Shown here: positions 27,671 to 35,807 of the stretch, piece after piece
Position numbering within the stretch: position 1 is the first letter of the stretch
How the letters are laid out: every line of letters begins with the position of its first letter
Source of the DNA: Microtetraspora niveoalba
GTDB lineage: Bacteria > Actinomycetota > Actinomycetes > Streptosporangiales > Streptosporangiaceae
Assembly: GCF_001570405.1 (NCBI RefSeq)
Contig: NZ_BBYM01000015.1
Location: 42,274 to 106,273 of the forward strand
DNA: 64,000 bases
Reading direction: 5' to 3'
The notes under the pieces: generated by a model
The model's input: the letters and a program-made list of their open reading frames with translations, nothing else
What the model was told of the DNA's origin: nothing
Databases searched by the model: none
Position numbers and translations under genes: made by a program

Positions 27671-27714
27671 TGTGGCTTTTGTGGTTGATGTGGCTGATTT
27701 GTGGCGTGTTGTGG
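27671..27714 (+). repeat. Five helically phased TGTGG direct repeats
   Basis: TGTGG begins at 27671, 27680, 27689, 27700 and 27710, with spacings of 9, 9, 11 and 10 bp. All copies are therefore on about the same face of the helix. They sit directly before CRP operator 2. This looks like a cooperative protein-binding array; the protein is unknown. Confidence 0.5.
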
Positions 27715-27718
27715 CAAA

Positions 27719-27734
27719 TGTGAGCAGCGTCACA
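27719..27734. promoter_or_regulatory. CRP/FNR-family operator 2
   Basis: TGTGAGCAGCGTCACA is a second perfect TGTGA-N6-TCACA palindrome, preceded by the same AAA as operator 1. The two centres are 138 bp apart. Confidence 0.75.
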
Positions 27735-27816
27735 ATTGGGTGTCGAATGTATCGGGTATGCAGGCACTTTCGCTTTGCCGGGCCGTTTATTCGATCTCTA
27801 TTTCTTGGCCGGGCCT

Positions 27817-27846
27817 TTGCCGACTTGTGGCACGAATCGGTAACTT
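27817..27846 (+). promoter_or_regulatory. Candidate promoter upstream of the c-di-AMP riboswitch
   Basis: TTGCCG at 27817-27822 and TAACTT at 27841-27846 are separated by 18 bp. A transcript starting near 27853 would contain the whole riboswitch. Other hexamer pairs exist nearer CRP operator 2, so the choice is tentative. Confidence 0.35.
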
Positions 27847-27936
27847 CTGCCCCGCGGTGAGCCGGTCGGCCACCGCCGCGGACACCGGCCCGGTGCCGGG
27901 TTCGCGCACCATCCGTCGCCGTCACGATTTCCGACC

Positions 27937-28088
27937 CCAGGGGCGGCGACCTGCCGAGTCCGTGCAGTCAGGAGGCACGGAGCCGGGGACCCATCGACCT
28001 TCACCGAAGGTCCGGGGTGAATCGGCGCGTTTCGCGCCGTAGGGCGACTTCCCCGCCCGAACCCGTCAGCTAACCCGGTAGGCGCAAG
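27937..28088 (+). promoter_or_regulatory. c-di-AMP (ydaO/yuaA) riboswitch
   Basis: The conserved core is read directly: CCGGGGACCCA, then GGGGTGAATCGG, a GGCGCG/CGCGCC stem, GTAGGGCGACTTCCC, GACCC-type CCCGAACCCGTCAG and CTAACCCGGTAGGC. These blocks, in this order, are the signature of the ydaO family that binds cyclic di-AMP and turns genes off. In actinobacteria it usually precedes wall hydrolases such as rpf and NlpC/P60 genes, exactly as here. The edges given are approximate. Confidence 0.93.
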
Positions 28089-28109
28089 CGGAAGACCATA
28101 GGAGCGATC

Positions 28110-28718
28110 CTGTCCAGCACCCCTGCACGCCTGTCCCGCCTTGCCCGCTTCACGCTGGGCGGCGCCGCGATCACCGTCTCCATGGGAGCCGTCGCGGCCC
28201 CGCCGGCCTCGGCCGACCCCGCGACGGACGGCCTCACCGTGGAGAAGGTCACCACCACCGGCACGACGACCACGACGGAGGCCTCCGCGGAGGCCACCGC
28301 GACCGCCGCCATCGTCTCGAAGACCACCCTCCGGCAGGCCAAGGCGGCCCGCCAGAAGCGACTGGCCCGCAAGGCCATCGACGTGGCCAAGAAGCAGATC
28401 GGCGACCCCTACCGCTGGGGAGCGACCGGCCCCGGCGCCTTCGACTGCTCGGGCCTCGTCCAGTTCGCCTGGCGCAAGGCGGGCGTGGACATCCCGCGCA
28501 CGACCTGGTCCCAGCTCAGCGGCGTCAAGAAGAAGGTCTCCTGGGACCACCTCAAGCCGGGTGATCTCATCTTCACCAGCGGCGGCGGCCACGTCGGCAT
28601 GTACGTCGGCGGCGGCAAGATGATCCACTCACCGCACACCGGCGCCCGGGTCCGCATCGACAAGCTCGACGCGTACCGCAAGAACAGCTTCGTCGGCGCC
28701 GTACGTCCCGGCGCCTAG
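28110..28718 (+). CDS. Secreted NlpC/P60 peptidase under c-di-AMP control
   Basis: A 202-residue cell-wall hydrolase. The start is taken as CTG at 28110 because AGGAG lies 5 nt upstream and this start gives a complete signal peptide (SSTPARLSRLARFTLGGAA..., cleavage near ASA). The first in-frame ATG, at 28182, would cut the signal in half, and there is no ATG, GTG or TTG between. After a Thr/Ala linker comes the NlpC/P60 domain with catalytic Cys in FDCSGLV and His in GGGHVGMY. It is the gene controlled by the riboswitch at 27937-28088, about 20 nt upstream. A hairpin follows at 28746-28765. Confidence 0.88.
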   Translation: MSSTPARLSRLARFTLGGAAITVSMGAVAAPPASADPATDGLTVEKVTTTGTTTTTEASAEATATAAIVSKTTLRQAKAARQKRLARKAIDVAKKQIGDPYRWGATGPGAFDCSGLVQFAWRKAGVDIPRTTWSQLSGVKKKVSWDHLKPGDLIFTSGGGHVGMYVGGGKMIHSPHTGARVRIDKLDAYRKNSFVGAVRPGA

Positions 28719-28745
28719 AGGCCCGCCGCCGCGGCCGGCGCTCAG

Positions 28746-28765
28746 CCGGACCTCCCGAGGTCCGG
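28746..28765 (+). terminator. Hairpin after the riboswitch-controlled NlpC/P60 gene
   Basis: Perfect 8-bp stem (CCGGACCT / AGGTCCGG) with a 4-nt loop, 28 nt after the stop codon. No U-tract. Confidence 0.5.
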
Positions 28766-28770
28766 TGGGA

Positions 28771-28858
28771 CGTTCCCCCCGCCCCGCACCGGCCCGGCGC
28801 CCCCCAGGGCGTTTCCCCCCGCCCGCATCGGCCGGGCTCAGGGCGTTCCCCCCGCCCG
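28771..28858. repeat. Three imperfect direct repeats
   Basis: CGTTCCCCCCGCCC-like units start at 28771, 28810 and 28844, each followed by a GCCGG-rich segment. The spacing is 39 and 34 bp. They occupy the gap between two genes; I see no coding or RNA feature here. Confidence 0.4.
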
Positions 28859-29000
28859 AGCCGGCCGGATCGCCCGGCGCGGGACCCCATCCCGGGCGCG
28901 CCCGGGACGCCCCCGGCCGGGGTGGGGTCCTCACCGGGCCCGTTTCGCGGCCCCGTCCCTCCTTCCCGAGGGGCGGGGCCGCGGCGCGTCCGGCCGCTCG

Positions 29001-29012
29001 TACGATTTCCGC
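29001..29012 (+). promoter_or_regulatory. Leaderless -10 element (TACGAT, 6 nt before ATG)
   Basis: TACGAT at 29001-29006 plus TTCCGC leads straight into the ATG at 29013. There is no ribosome binding site. Confidence 0.55.
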
Positions 29013-29906
29013 ATGCGTGCTGTGGCCCGCCTCTCGGCGGCCGTGCTGGTCGCGGCGCCGGTGTTGTCCGGCCTGGCCGCCGACGCGCCGCACGACCGGG
29101 CGCTCGCCACGGCGCGTGCCGTCATGCGGGAGCACCCCGGGATCTGGGCCGGGGCCTCCGTCTCCAGAGGCGAGCACGCCGTCGTCGTCACGGGACGGGC
29201 GGCCGCCGGCGTGGCGCCCCGATCGTCGATATCCGCGCCCGAGGCCCCTCACCCGGGCGGGACCGGGGCCGGGGCCGTCGCGGGGCTGGCCGCCACGGCC
29301 GACACCGCCCGCCGTACGGTCGCCCGGGTGTGGGGGCCGGTGGACGCGGTCGTCCTCGTCCCGGCGACCGACGAGCAGGCGGCGGCGCTCGCGTCGCCCG
29401 CCGGGGTGGAGGGCCTCGCCGCCCTGGCCGACGTCGATCACGTGATCGTCGTGCCGTCCGGGTTCGGCCGGCTCTCCCCGACAGGCCGCCGCGTCGTGCT
29501 CGCGCACGAGCTGACGCACGTCGCCGCCGGAGCCGCGCTCGCCGGCGACATGCCGGCCTGGCTGGTGGAGGGCTTCGCCGACTATGTCGGCCATCTCGGC
29601 AGCGGCCTGCCCGTACGGGCGATCGCGGCGGAGCTGGCCGCCGAGGTCCGCGCGGGAACGCCGCCCGCGGCGCTGCCGGGGCGCGAGGCGTTCCGTCCCG
29701 GCTCGCCGCGGCTTCCGCAGGCGTACGAGGAGGCCTGGCTGGCCTGCCGGTACATCGCCGGACGGTACGGCGAGCACGCCCTCGTGGCCCTCTATCGTGC
29801 GGCGCGCGACCACGACATCGCCACCGCGCTGGTAGAAACGTTAGGCACCGACCTGGCGGAGCTCACCGCGGCCTGGCGAGGGTACCTGCGGAGCGAACTC
29901 GCCTGA
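29013..29906 (+). CDS. Secreted gluzincin metalloprotease (peptidase MA-like)
   Basis: A 297-residue protein with an N-terminal hydrophobic segment (RLSAAVLVAAPVLSGLAA) that can act as signal peptide. Its zinc site is H165-E166-L-T-H169 in LAHELTHVAAG, and the third ligand E186 lies in LVEGFADYVGH. This HExxH plus EGFADY pattern is typical of peptidase MA-like gluzincins. The substrate is unknown. The start is leaderless. It is followed within about 50 bp by an M48 protease gene, so two proteases lie side by side. Confidence 0.8.
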   Translation: MRAVARLSAAVLVAAPVLSGLAADAPHDRALATARAVMREHPGIWAGASVSRGEHAVVVTGRAAAGVAPRSSISAPEAPHPGGTGAGAVAGLAATADTARRTVARVWGPVDAVVLVPATDEQAAALASPAGVEGLAALADVDHVIVVPSGFGRLSPTGRRVVLAHELTHVAAGAALAGDMPAWLVEGFADYVGHLGSGLPVRAIAAELAAEVRAGTPPAALPGREAFRPGSPRLPQAYEEAWLACRYIAGRYGEHALVALYRAARDHDIATALVETLGTDLAELTAAWRGYLRSELA

Positions 29907-29957
29907 CCGCGCCGCCCGCCGTCGGGACCGCCGGGGGACTGTGAAGGGGTGATGGGG

Positions 29958-31259
29958 ATGTCACGCAGCGACGTCGCCGACCGCGTCGGCAGGTCGGGCG
30001 CCGGACGGGATCCCGGGATCCGGGCGGCGGGCATCGCGCTGCTGGTCCTGGGCGCGGCCCTGGTGGCGGTCGTCGCCGTCACGACCCCGTGGCGTCCCCT
30101 CGGCCCCGAGGCGCCCGACGTGCGGGCCGAGCCCGCGCTGGACTTCACCCGCGCCCAGCTCGACCGCGCCGACGCGTTCGACGCGGCCACGTCGGCTCCC
30201 GGCTACCTGTCGCTCGCGCTGACCCTGGTCATCGCGGGCGTGCTCGTCCTCACGCCGGTCGGCTCCCGGCTGATCGGGCGGCTGCGGGGGCCGTGGTGGC
30301 TCAGGGCGGCCGCCGGCGTGCTGGGCGTCTACGTCGTGACGCTCGTGCTGCGCTGGCCGCTCGGCATGTGGATGGAGAGCCTGCTGCGGGACTACGGCCT
30401 GTCCACGCAGACCTGGGGCTCCTGGACCGCCGACCGGCTGAAGAACTTCGCCCTCCAGATCGTGCTCTCCGGCGTCGCCGTGCTGGTGATCGTGGCCCTC
30501 GCCCGGAAATGGCCGCGCACCTGGTGGATCCCGGCGTCGCTGGGCGCCTTCGCGCTGACCGTCGTGGTGTCCTTCGCCTACCCGGTCGTGGTCGAGCCGA
30601 TGTTCAACACCTTCACGCCGCTGCCCGCCGGACAGCTCCGCACCGACCTGCTCGCGATGGCCGACCGGGACGGGGTCCCCGTCGAGGACGTGCTGGTCGC
30701 CGACGCCTCCCGCCGCACCACGGCGCTCAACGCGTACGTCTCCGGGTTCGGGGCCACCCGCCGGATCGTCGTGTACGACACGCTGGTCCGCCAGCCGGCG
30801 AAGGAGGTCGAGCTGGTCGTGTCGCACGAGCTGGGCCACGCCAAGAACGACGACGTCCTGTACGGCACGCTGGTGGGCGCCCTGGGCGCGGCAGCGGGCA
30901 CCTGCCTGCTGTTCGTCGCCTTCCAGGCGCTGCGCCGCCGAGCGGGCGTCCCGTCGGCGGGCGACCCACGGGCCGTCGCGCTGCTCGTCGGACTGATCTC
31001 CCTCGGAAGCGTGTTGTCCGGCCCCGCGCAGAACGTGGTGAGCAGGCAGATCGAAGCCCGCGCCGACGTGCACGCGCTCGACCTCACCCGCGACCCCGCC
31101 ACGTTCGTCACGATGCAGAAGAGCCTCGCGCTGCGCAACATCTCGGACCTGTCGCCGAACCCCTTCGAATACATCATGTACGCCTCGCATCCCTCGACCG
31201 CCGAGCGCATCGCGATGGCCCGGTCCTGGGCGCGCCTCAACGGCGTCCCCCGGCCGTGA
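29958..31259 (+). CDS. M48 family (Ste24-like) membrane metalloprotease
   Basis: A 433-residue integral membrane protease. It has about six hydrophobic segments, the N-terminal Ste24-type domain (PLGMWMESLLRDYGLSTQTW, EPMFNTFTPLPAG), the zinc motif H290-ELGH in VVSHELGHAKNDD, and the third ligand region RQIEARADVHAL. Family members process CAAX or membrane proteins; bacteria lack prenylation, so quality control is more likely. The ATG at 29958 has AAGGGG 8 nt upstream; GTG 29949 and ATG 29952 are alternatives. Confidence 0.9.
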   Translation: MSRSDVADRVGRSGAGRDPGIRAAGIALLVLGAALVAVVAVTTPWRPLGPEAPDVRAEPALDFTRAQLDRADAFDAATSAPGYLSLALTLVIAGVLVLTPVGSRLIGRLRGPWWLRAAAGVLGVYVVTLVLRWPLGMWMESLLRDYGLSTQTWGSWTADRLKNFALQIVLSGVAVLVIVALARKWPRTWWIPASLGAFALTVVVSFAYPVVVEPMFNTFTPLPAGQLRTDLLAMADRDGVPVEDVLVADASRRTTALNAYVSGFGATRRIVVYDTLVRQPAKEVELVVSHELGHAKNDDVLYGTLVGALGAAAGTCLLFVAFQALRRRAGVPSAGDPRAVALLVGLISLGSVLSGPAQNVVSRQIEARADVHALDLTRDPATFVTMQKSLALRNISDLSPNPFEYIMYASHPSTAERIAMARSWARLNGVPRP

Positions 31260-31299
31260 CGGAACGGCCGTGACAGGCGGCGGGCCCGGAGGAGAGCCC

Positions 31300-32487
31300 G
31301 TGGACAGGACACTGTTCGTCACCAACGACTTCCCGCCGCGGCCCGGCGGCATCCAGGCGTTCGTCCACGGGCTCGCCTCCCGCCTCGCCCCGGCCTCGGT
31401 CGTGGTCTACGCCCCGAAGTGGAAGGGGTGCGAGGCGTTCGACGCGCGGCAGCCGTACGAGGTGGTGCGGCACCCGACGTCGCTGATGCTGCCGACGCCG
31501 TCGGTGGCGCGCCGGGCGGCCGAGCTGGCCCGCGGCTGCCGCACCGTCGTCTTCGGCGCCGCCGCGCCGCTCGGGCTGCTCGCCCCGGCGCTGCGCGACG
31601 AAGGGGTCCGGCGCGTGGTGATGCTGACGCACGGCCACGAGGCGTCCTGGGCCCTGCTGCCCGTCGCCCGCGACGTCCTGCGCCGCATCGGCGACGCGGC
31701 GGACGTGGTCACCTACCTCGGCGGATACACGCGCCGCCGCCTCGCGCCGCAGATCCCCGACACCAAGCTCGTACGGCTCGCGCCGGGAGTGGACACGTCC
31801 GTCTTCCACCCCGGCGCCGGCGGCGCCCGGGTCAGGGTGTCGCTGGGCCTGGGCGAGCGGCCCGTGGTCGTGTGCGTCTCCCGGCTGGTGCCGCGCAAGG
31901 GGCAGGACACGCTGGTCCGGGCCTGGCCGCTGGTCCGCGCCCGGATCCCGGACGCGGTGCTGCTGCTGGTCGGGGGCGGCCCCTCGCGCGGGGCGCTGCG
32001 GCGGCTGGCGGAGCGCGCCGGGCTCGGGGACTCCGTCGTGCTCACCGGCTCCGTCCCCTGGGCCGACCTGCCGTCGTACTACGACGCCGGGGACGTCTTC
32101 GCGATGCCGTGCCGCACCCGCCTGGGCGGGCTGGACGTCGAGGGGCTCGGCATCGTCTACCTGGAGGCGTCGGCGACCGGCCTGCCGGTCGTGGCGGGCG
32201 CGTCCGGCGGCGCCCCCGACGCCGTACGGCACGGCGAGACCGGCCTGGTGGTGGACGGGACGTCGCACGAGGAGGTGGCGGCCGCGCTCGTCGAGCTGCT
32301 GGCCGATCCCGTACGCGCACGCGCGATGGGCGAGCGCGGCCGGGCGTGGATCGAGGAGGAGTGGCGCTGGGATCTGGTGGCCGCCCGGTTCGCCGCGCTG
32401 CTCACGCCCGGCGGTCCGGCGGAGGAGGGCCCGGGAGTCCCGCCCCGGGCGGTCCCGGGCGGTGGGCCGGATCGGCCCCGGCAGTAG
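31300..32487 (+). CDS. pimB: GT4 glycosyltransferase, PimB-like phosphatidylinositol mannosyltransferase
   Basis: A 395-residue GT-B enzyme. The N-terminus TNDFPPRPGGIQAFVHGLA is the donor/acceptor loop of PimB' proteins, which add mannose from GDP-mannose to phosphatidylinositol monomannoside. Further landmarks are VSRLVPRKGQDTLVRAW, GGGPSRGALRRLAE and the C-terminal nucleotide-sugar motif EGLGIVYLEASATGLPVVAG. The GTG at 31300 has GGAGGAG just upstream; the more upstream GTG (31270) is less likely. A 15-bp hairpin overlaps the stop codon. Confidence 0.85.
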   Translation: MDRTLFVTNDFPPRPGGIQAFVHGLASRLAPASVVVYAPKWKGCEAFDARQPYEVVRHPTSLMLPTPSVARRAAELARGCRTVVFGAAAPLGLLAPALRDEGVRRVVMLTHGHEASWALLPVARDVLRRIGDAADVVTYLGGYTRRRLAPQIPDTKLVRLAPGVDTSVFHPGAGGARVRVSLGLGERPVVVCVSRLVPRKGQDTLVRAWPLVRARIPDAVLLLVGGGPSRGALRRLAERAGLGDSVVLTGSVPWADLPSYYDAGDVFAMPCRTRLGGLDVEGLGIVYLEASATGLPVVAGASGGAPDAVRHGETGLVVDGTSHEEVAAALVELLADPVRARAMGERGRAWIEEEWRWDLVAARFAALLTPGGPAEEGPGVPPRAVPGGGPDRPRQ

Positions 32488-32503
32488 CGCCGGGGCCGAT
32501 CCG
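32468..32503. terminator. Terminator with the pimB stop codon in its loop
   Basis: Perfect 15-bp stem (CGGATCGGCCCCGGC / GCCGGGGCCGATCCG) with the 6-nt loop AGTAGC, which contains the TAG stop of the glycosyltransferase gene. It also sits just after the stop of the convergent acyl-CoA ligase gene, so it can serve both. Confidence 0.75.
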
Positions 32504-32505
32504 CG

Positions 32506-34290
32506 TCACCCGTACAGCTCGTCGATCTGCTTGGCGAAGTCGCGGGCCACGACGTGCCGCTTGATCGACTGCTTCGGCGTGACGTGGCCGCTCTCCTCGC
32601 TCAGGTCGATGTCGAGGATGGCGAACTTCTTGATCTGCTCGGCCTTGGAGACGGACCGGTTGGCGTTGTCCACGGCCCGCTGCACCTCGGCCACGACGGC
32701 CGGGTCGGAGCAGAGCTCGGCCATGGACGCGCCGGCGCGGCCGTTGGCCTCCTTCCACTGCTCCATGGCCTCGGCGTCGAGGGTGACCAGCGCCGCGACG
32801 AACGGCCGGTCGTCGCCGACCACCATCACCTGGCTGACCAGCCGGTGCGCCCGGATGCTGTCCTCCAGCGGGCCGGGGGCCACGTTCTTGCCGCCGGCGG
32901 TGACGATGATCTCCTTCTTCCTGCCGGTGATCCGCAGGTAGCCGTCCTTGTCGAGCTCGCCCACGTCGCCGGTGTGGAACCAGCCCTGCGGGTCGATCGC
33001 CTCCTTGGTGGCCCGCTCGTTGTTCCAGTAGCCGCCGAAGACGTGGCGGCCCTTGACCAGGATCTCGCCGTCGTCGGCGATGCCGATCGTGACGCCGGGG
33101 AACGGCTTGCCGACGGTGCCGACCTTGTTCGCGCCGGGGATGTTCACCGTCGAGGGGGCGCTCGTCTCGGTGAGGCCCCACCCCTCGAACACCTCGATGC
33201 CGACACCGCGGAAGAAGTGGCCGAGCCGCTCACCGAGGGCGGACCCGCCGGAGACGGCCGCGCTCAGCGCGCCGCCGGTCGCCGCCCGCAGCTTGCCGTA
33301 CACGAGCTTGTCGAAGAGGGCGTGCTTGAGGCGCAGGCCGAGGGAGGCCCCGCCGGTGCTCTCCGCGGTGCTCCACTCGACCGCGACGCCGACGGCGGTG
33401 TGGAAGATCTTCCCCTTGCCCTCGGAGGTGGCCTTGAGCTCGGCGGCGTTGTAGACCTTCTCGAACACCCGGGGCACGCCGAGCAGGAAGGTCGGCTTGA
33501 ACGTCTGCAGGTCCGGGGCGACGTTCTTCATGTTGGGCGTGTGCCCGATCACGGTGGACGTCTCGATGAGGACGACCTGGATGATCCGCGCGAAGCTGTG
33601 CGCGAGCGGCAGGAACAGCAGCGCGGCCCGGTCCTGGACGTCGAACAGCAGCTCAAGCGGGCCGTGCGCCACGTTCCGGGCGGTGAACAGCAGGTTGTCG
33701 TGGCTGAGCATGCAGCCCTTGGGCCGGCCGGTCGTGCCGGACGTGTAGATGATCGTCGCGAGGTCGTGACCGCCCCGCGCGGCCCGCCGCTCGGCCAGTG
33801 TGTCGTTGGAGACGTCGGCGCCGAGCCGGGTCAGCTCCTCCAGGCCGCCGTCCTCGATGCGCCAGATCGACGCCAGGTCGGGGGCGGCCTCCCTGACCGT
33901 CTCCTCGTGGGGCTCCTGCTCGACGAACGCGCACCGGGCCCCGCTGTCGGAGATGATCCACTTCACCTGCTCCGCGGAGGAGGTCTCGTAGATCGGCACC
34001 CCGACCCCGCCCGCGGCCCAGATCGCGTAGTCGGCGACCGTCCACTCGTAACGCGTACGGGACATGAGCGCCACTCGGTCGCCCGGCTCGACGCCAGCGG
34101 CGATCAGGCCCTTGGCCGCGCCCGCGACCGCGTCGCGGAACTCGCGCGCGGTCACCGGGACCCAGGCGTCGCCCTCCTTGCGGCGGATCACCACGGTGTC
34201 CGGCTCGTCGACACCGCGCTGGAACACCGTATCTGTGCAGTTCGCGGACAACGGGACGTCCACCAGCACGGGAACGCTGTACTCGCGCAC
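32506..34290 (-). CDS. Long-chain fatty-acid-CoA ligase (AMP-forming)
   Basis: A 594-residue adenylate-forming enzyme. Motifs are TIIYTSGTTGRPKGCM (P-loop), FEGWGLTETSA (adenine binding), FGGYWNNERAT, GWFHTGDVGEL and GRKKEIIVTAGGKNVAP (hinge and C-terminal Lys region). The sequence resembles FadD15-type enzymes that activate long-chain fatty acids. GTG 34290 is taken as the start: AAGGAG is 6 nt upstream and homologous proteins begin MRE(F/Y)S; GTG 34296 is possible. It is divergent from the metallophosphoesterase gene. Confidence 0.92.
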   Translation of the reverse strand: MREYSVPVLVDVPLSANCTDTVFQRGVDEPDTVVIRRKEGDAWVPVTAREFRDAVAGAAKGLIAAGVEPGDRVALMSRTRYEWTVADYAIWAAGGVGVPIYETSSAEQVKWIISDSGARCAFVEQEPHEETVREAAPDLASIWRIEDGGLEELTRLGADVSNDTLAERRAARGGHDLATIIYTSGTTGRPKGCMLSHDNLLFTARNVAHGPLELLFDVQDRAALLFLPLAHSFARIIQVVLIETSTVIGHTPNMKNVAPDLQTFKPTFLLGVPRVFEKVYNAAELKATSEGKGKIFHTAVGVAVEWSTAESTGGASLGLRLKHALFDKLVYGKLRAATGGALSAAVSGGSALGERLGHFFRGVGIEVFEGWGLTETSAPSTVNIPGANKVGTVGKPFPGVTIGIADDGEILVKGRHVFGGYWNNERATKEAIDPQGWFHTGDVGELDKDGYLRITGRKKEIIVTAGGKNVAPGPLEDSIRAHRLVSQVMVVGDDRPFVAALVTLDAEAMEQWKEANGRAGASMAELCSDPAVVAEVQRAVDNANRSVSKAEQIKKFAILDIDLSEESGHVTPKQSIKRHVVARDFAKQIDELYG

Positions 34291-34587
34291 GGTCACTCCT
34301 TCGGGCGCGCTCCTGCCGTCTCCTCGGCCGAGCTGGAGCGGACATCGGCCTCACCGGACGCTACCGCGCGAAGTTACGCGTGGGTAGATCCGTCACCCAG
34401 GCGTTATCTGGGCATTCGCACGTTATCAGGGCGCTCGTGGCAGGTCGCCGGGCCGAACGTTCCGTGGAGGAGACCGGACCCGCTCCTTACCGTCGGACCT
34501 GTGGCCGCGCGCGGCCCGGGAACCTCCGCCGCCGGGGTCGAACACGCGATCGGGGCCGATCCGAGAGCCGGTATTACCATGTCCGGC

Positions 34588-35355
34588 ATGCGGGTCCATG
34601 TCGTCAGCGACGTCCACGGCCGGGCCGACGCCCTGGCGCGGGCGGGCGACGGCGCCGACGCCCTCGTGTGCCTGGGCGACCTCATCCTCTTCGTCGACTA
34701 CGCCGACCACTCGCGCGGGATCTTCGCCGACCTGTTCGGCCGGGAGAAGGCCGCCGAGTTCATCGGGCTGCGCACCGCCGGCCGGTTCGACGAGGCGCGT
34801 GCCATGTCCGCCGGCCTGTGGGCCACCCTCGACGGCGACCCCCGCGACCACATCGAGGCCGCGGTCCGCCGCCAGTACGCCGAGATCTTCCGGGCGATGC
34901 CGACGCCCGCCTACCTGACGTACGGCAACGTGGACATCCCGCGCCTGTGGTCCGAGTTCGTCCGCCCCGGCCACGCCGTCCTCGACGGCGCCACCGCCGA
35001 GATCGGCGGCCTCACGTTCGGGTTCGTCGGCGGGGGCCTGCGCACCCGGTACCGCACGCCGTACGAGATCGACGACGAGGAGTACGCCCGCAAGATCGAG
35101 GCGGTGGGCGAGGTGGACGTGCTGTGCTGCCACATCCCGCCCGCGATCCCCGAGCTGCTGTACGACGTGGTCGCCCGCCGGCTGGAACGCGGCAGCGAGG
35201 CCGCCCTGGAGGCGATCAGGCGGACCCAGCCGCGGTACGCCCTGTTCGGCCACGTGCACCAGCCCCTGGTGAGCAGGACCCGGGTGGGCCGCACCGAATG
35301 CGTCAACGTCGGTCATTTCCGCGGGCGCGGCACGCCTTTCGCCCTGGAATGGTGA
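34588..35355 (+). CDS. Calcineurin-like metallophosphoesterase
   Basis: A 255-residue phosphoesterase with the five metal-binding blocks of the family: DVHGRAD, LGDLILFVDY, YGNVDIPRL, CCHIPPA and GHVHQPL. The third block reads GNVD in place of GNHD. A long insert between blocks 2 and 3 (RGIFADLFGREKAAEF...) is unusual. Substrate unknown. A -10 like TATTAC lies 10 nt before ATG 34588. ATG 34579 is an alternative. It leads a chain of co-directional genes running to 40468. Confidence 0.82.
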   Translation: MRVHVVSDVHGRADALARAGDGADALVCLGDLILFVDYADHSRGIFADLFGREKAAEFIGLRTAGRFDEARAMSAGLWATLDGDPRDHIEAAVRRQYAEIFRAMPTPAYLTYGNVDIPRLWSEFVRPGHAVLDGATAEIGGLTFGFVGGGLRTRYRTPYEIDDEEYARKIEAVGEVDVLCCHIPPAIPELLYDVVARRLERGSEAALEAIRRTQPRYALFGHVHQPLVSRTRVGRTECVNVGHFRGRGTPFALEW

Positions 35356-35357
35356 AG

Positions 35358-35369
35358 TACGGTTAGCCC
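35358..35369 (+). promoter_or_regulatory. Leaderless -10 element (TACGGT, 6 nt before ATG)
   Basis: TACGGT at 35358-35363 followed by TAGCCC and the ATG at 35370. No ribosome site is visible. Confidence 0.45.
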
Positions 35370-35807
35370 ATGGCTGATCGAACCACGTCGAGCATCACGA
35401 TCGCCGCCGACCCGGCGTCGATCATGGCCGTGATCGCCGACTTCCCCGCCTATCCCGAGTGGGCCGGCCAGGTGAAGTCCGCGAGCGTCCTGGAGACGGG
35501 CGAGGGCGGCCGGCCCGCCCGGGTCAGGTTCGTGCTCGACGCCGGAGTGATCAGCGACGACTACGTCCTCGGCTACGACTGGTCCGGCGACACCGCCGTC
35601 GCCTGGCACATCGTCGAGCCCGGCAAGATGGTCTCCGGCCTGGACGGCAGCTACCGCCTCGCCGAGACCGGCGGCGGCACCGAGGTGACGTACGAGCTGG
35701 CCGTCGACCTCAAGGTCCCGATGATCGGCATGATCAAGCGGAAGGCCGAGAAGGTCATCGTCGACACCGCTCTCAAGGGGCTCAAGAAGCGCGTCGAAGG
35801 CCGATGA
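35370..35807 (+). CDS. SRPBCC (polyketide cyclase/START-like) lipid-binding protein
   Basis: A 145-residue single SRPBCC domain (SSITIAADPASIMAVIADFPAYPEW, ... YDWSGDTAVAWHIVEPGKMVSGLDG, ... TEVTYELAVDLKVPMIGMIKRK). These helix-grip proteins bind hydrophobic ligands. The next gene encodes an ArsA-type ATPase, overlapping by 4 bases; this pairing is conserved in actinobacteria. The ligand is unknown. The start is leaderless. Confidence 0.87.
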   Translation: MADRTTSSITIAADPASIMAVIADFPAYPEWAGQVKSASVLETGEGGRPARVRFVLDAGVISDDYVLGYDWSGDTAVAWHIVEPGKMVSGLDGSYRLAETGGGTEVTYELAVDLKVPMIGMIKRKAEKVIVDTALKGLKKRVEGR

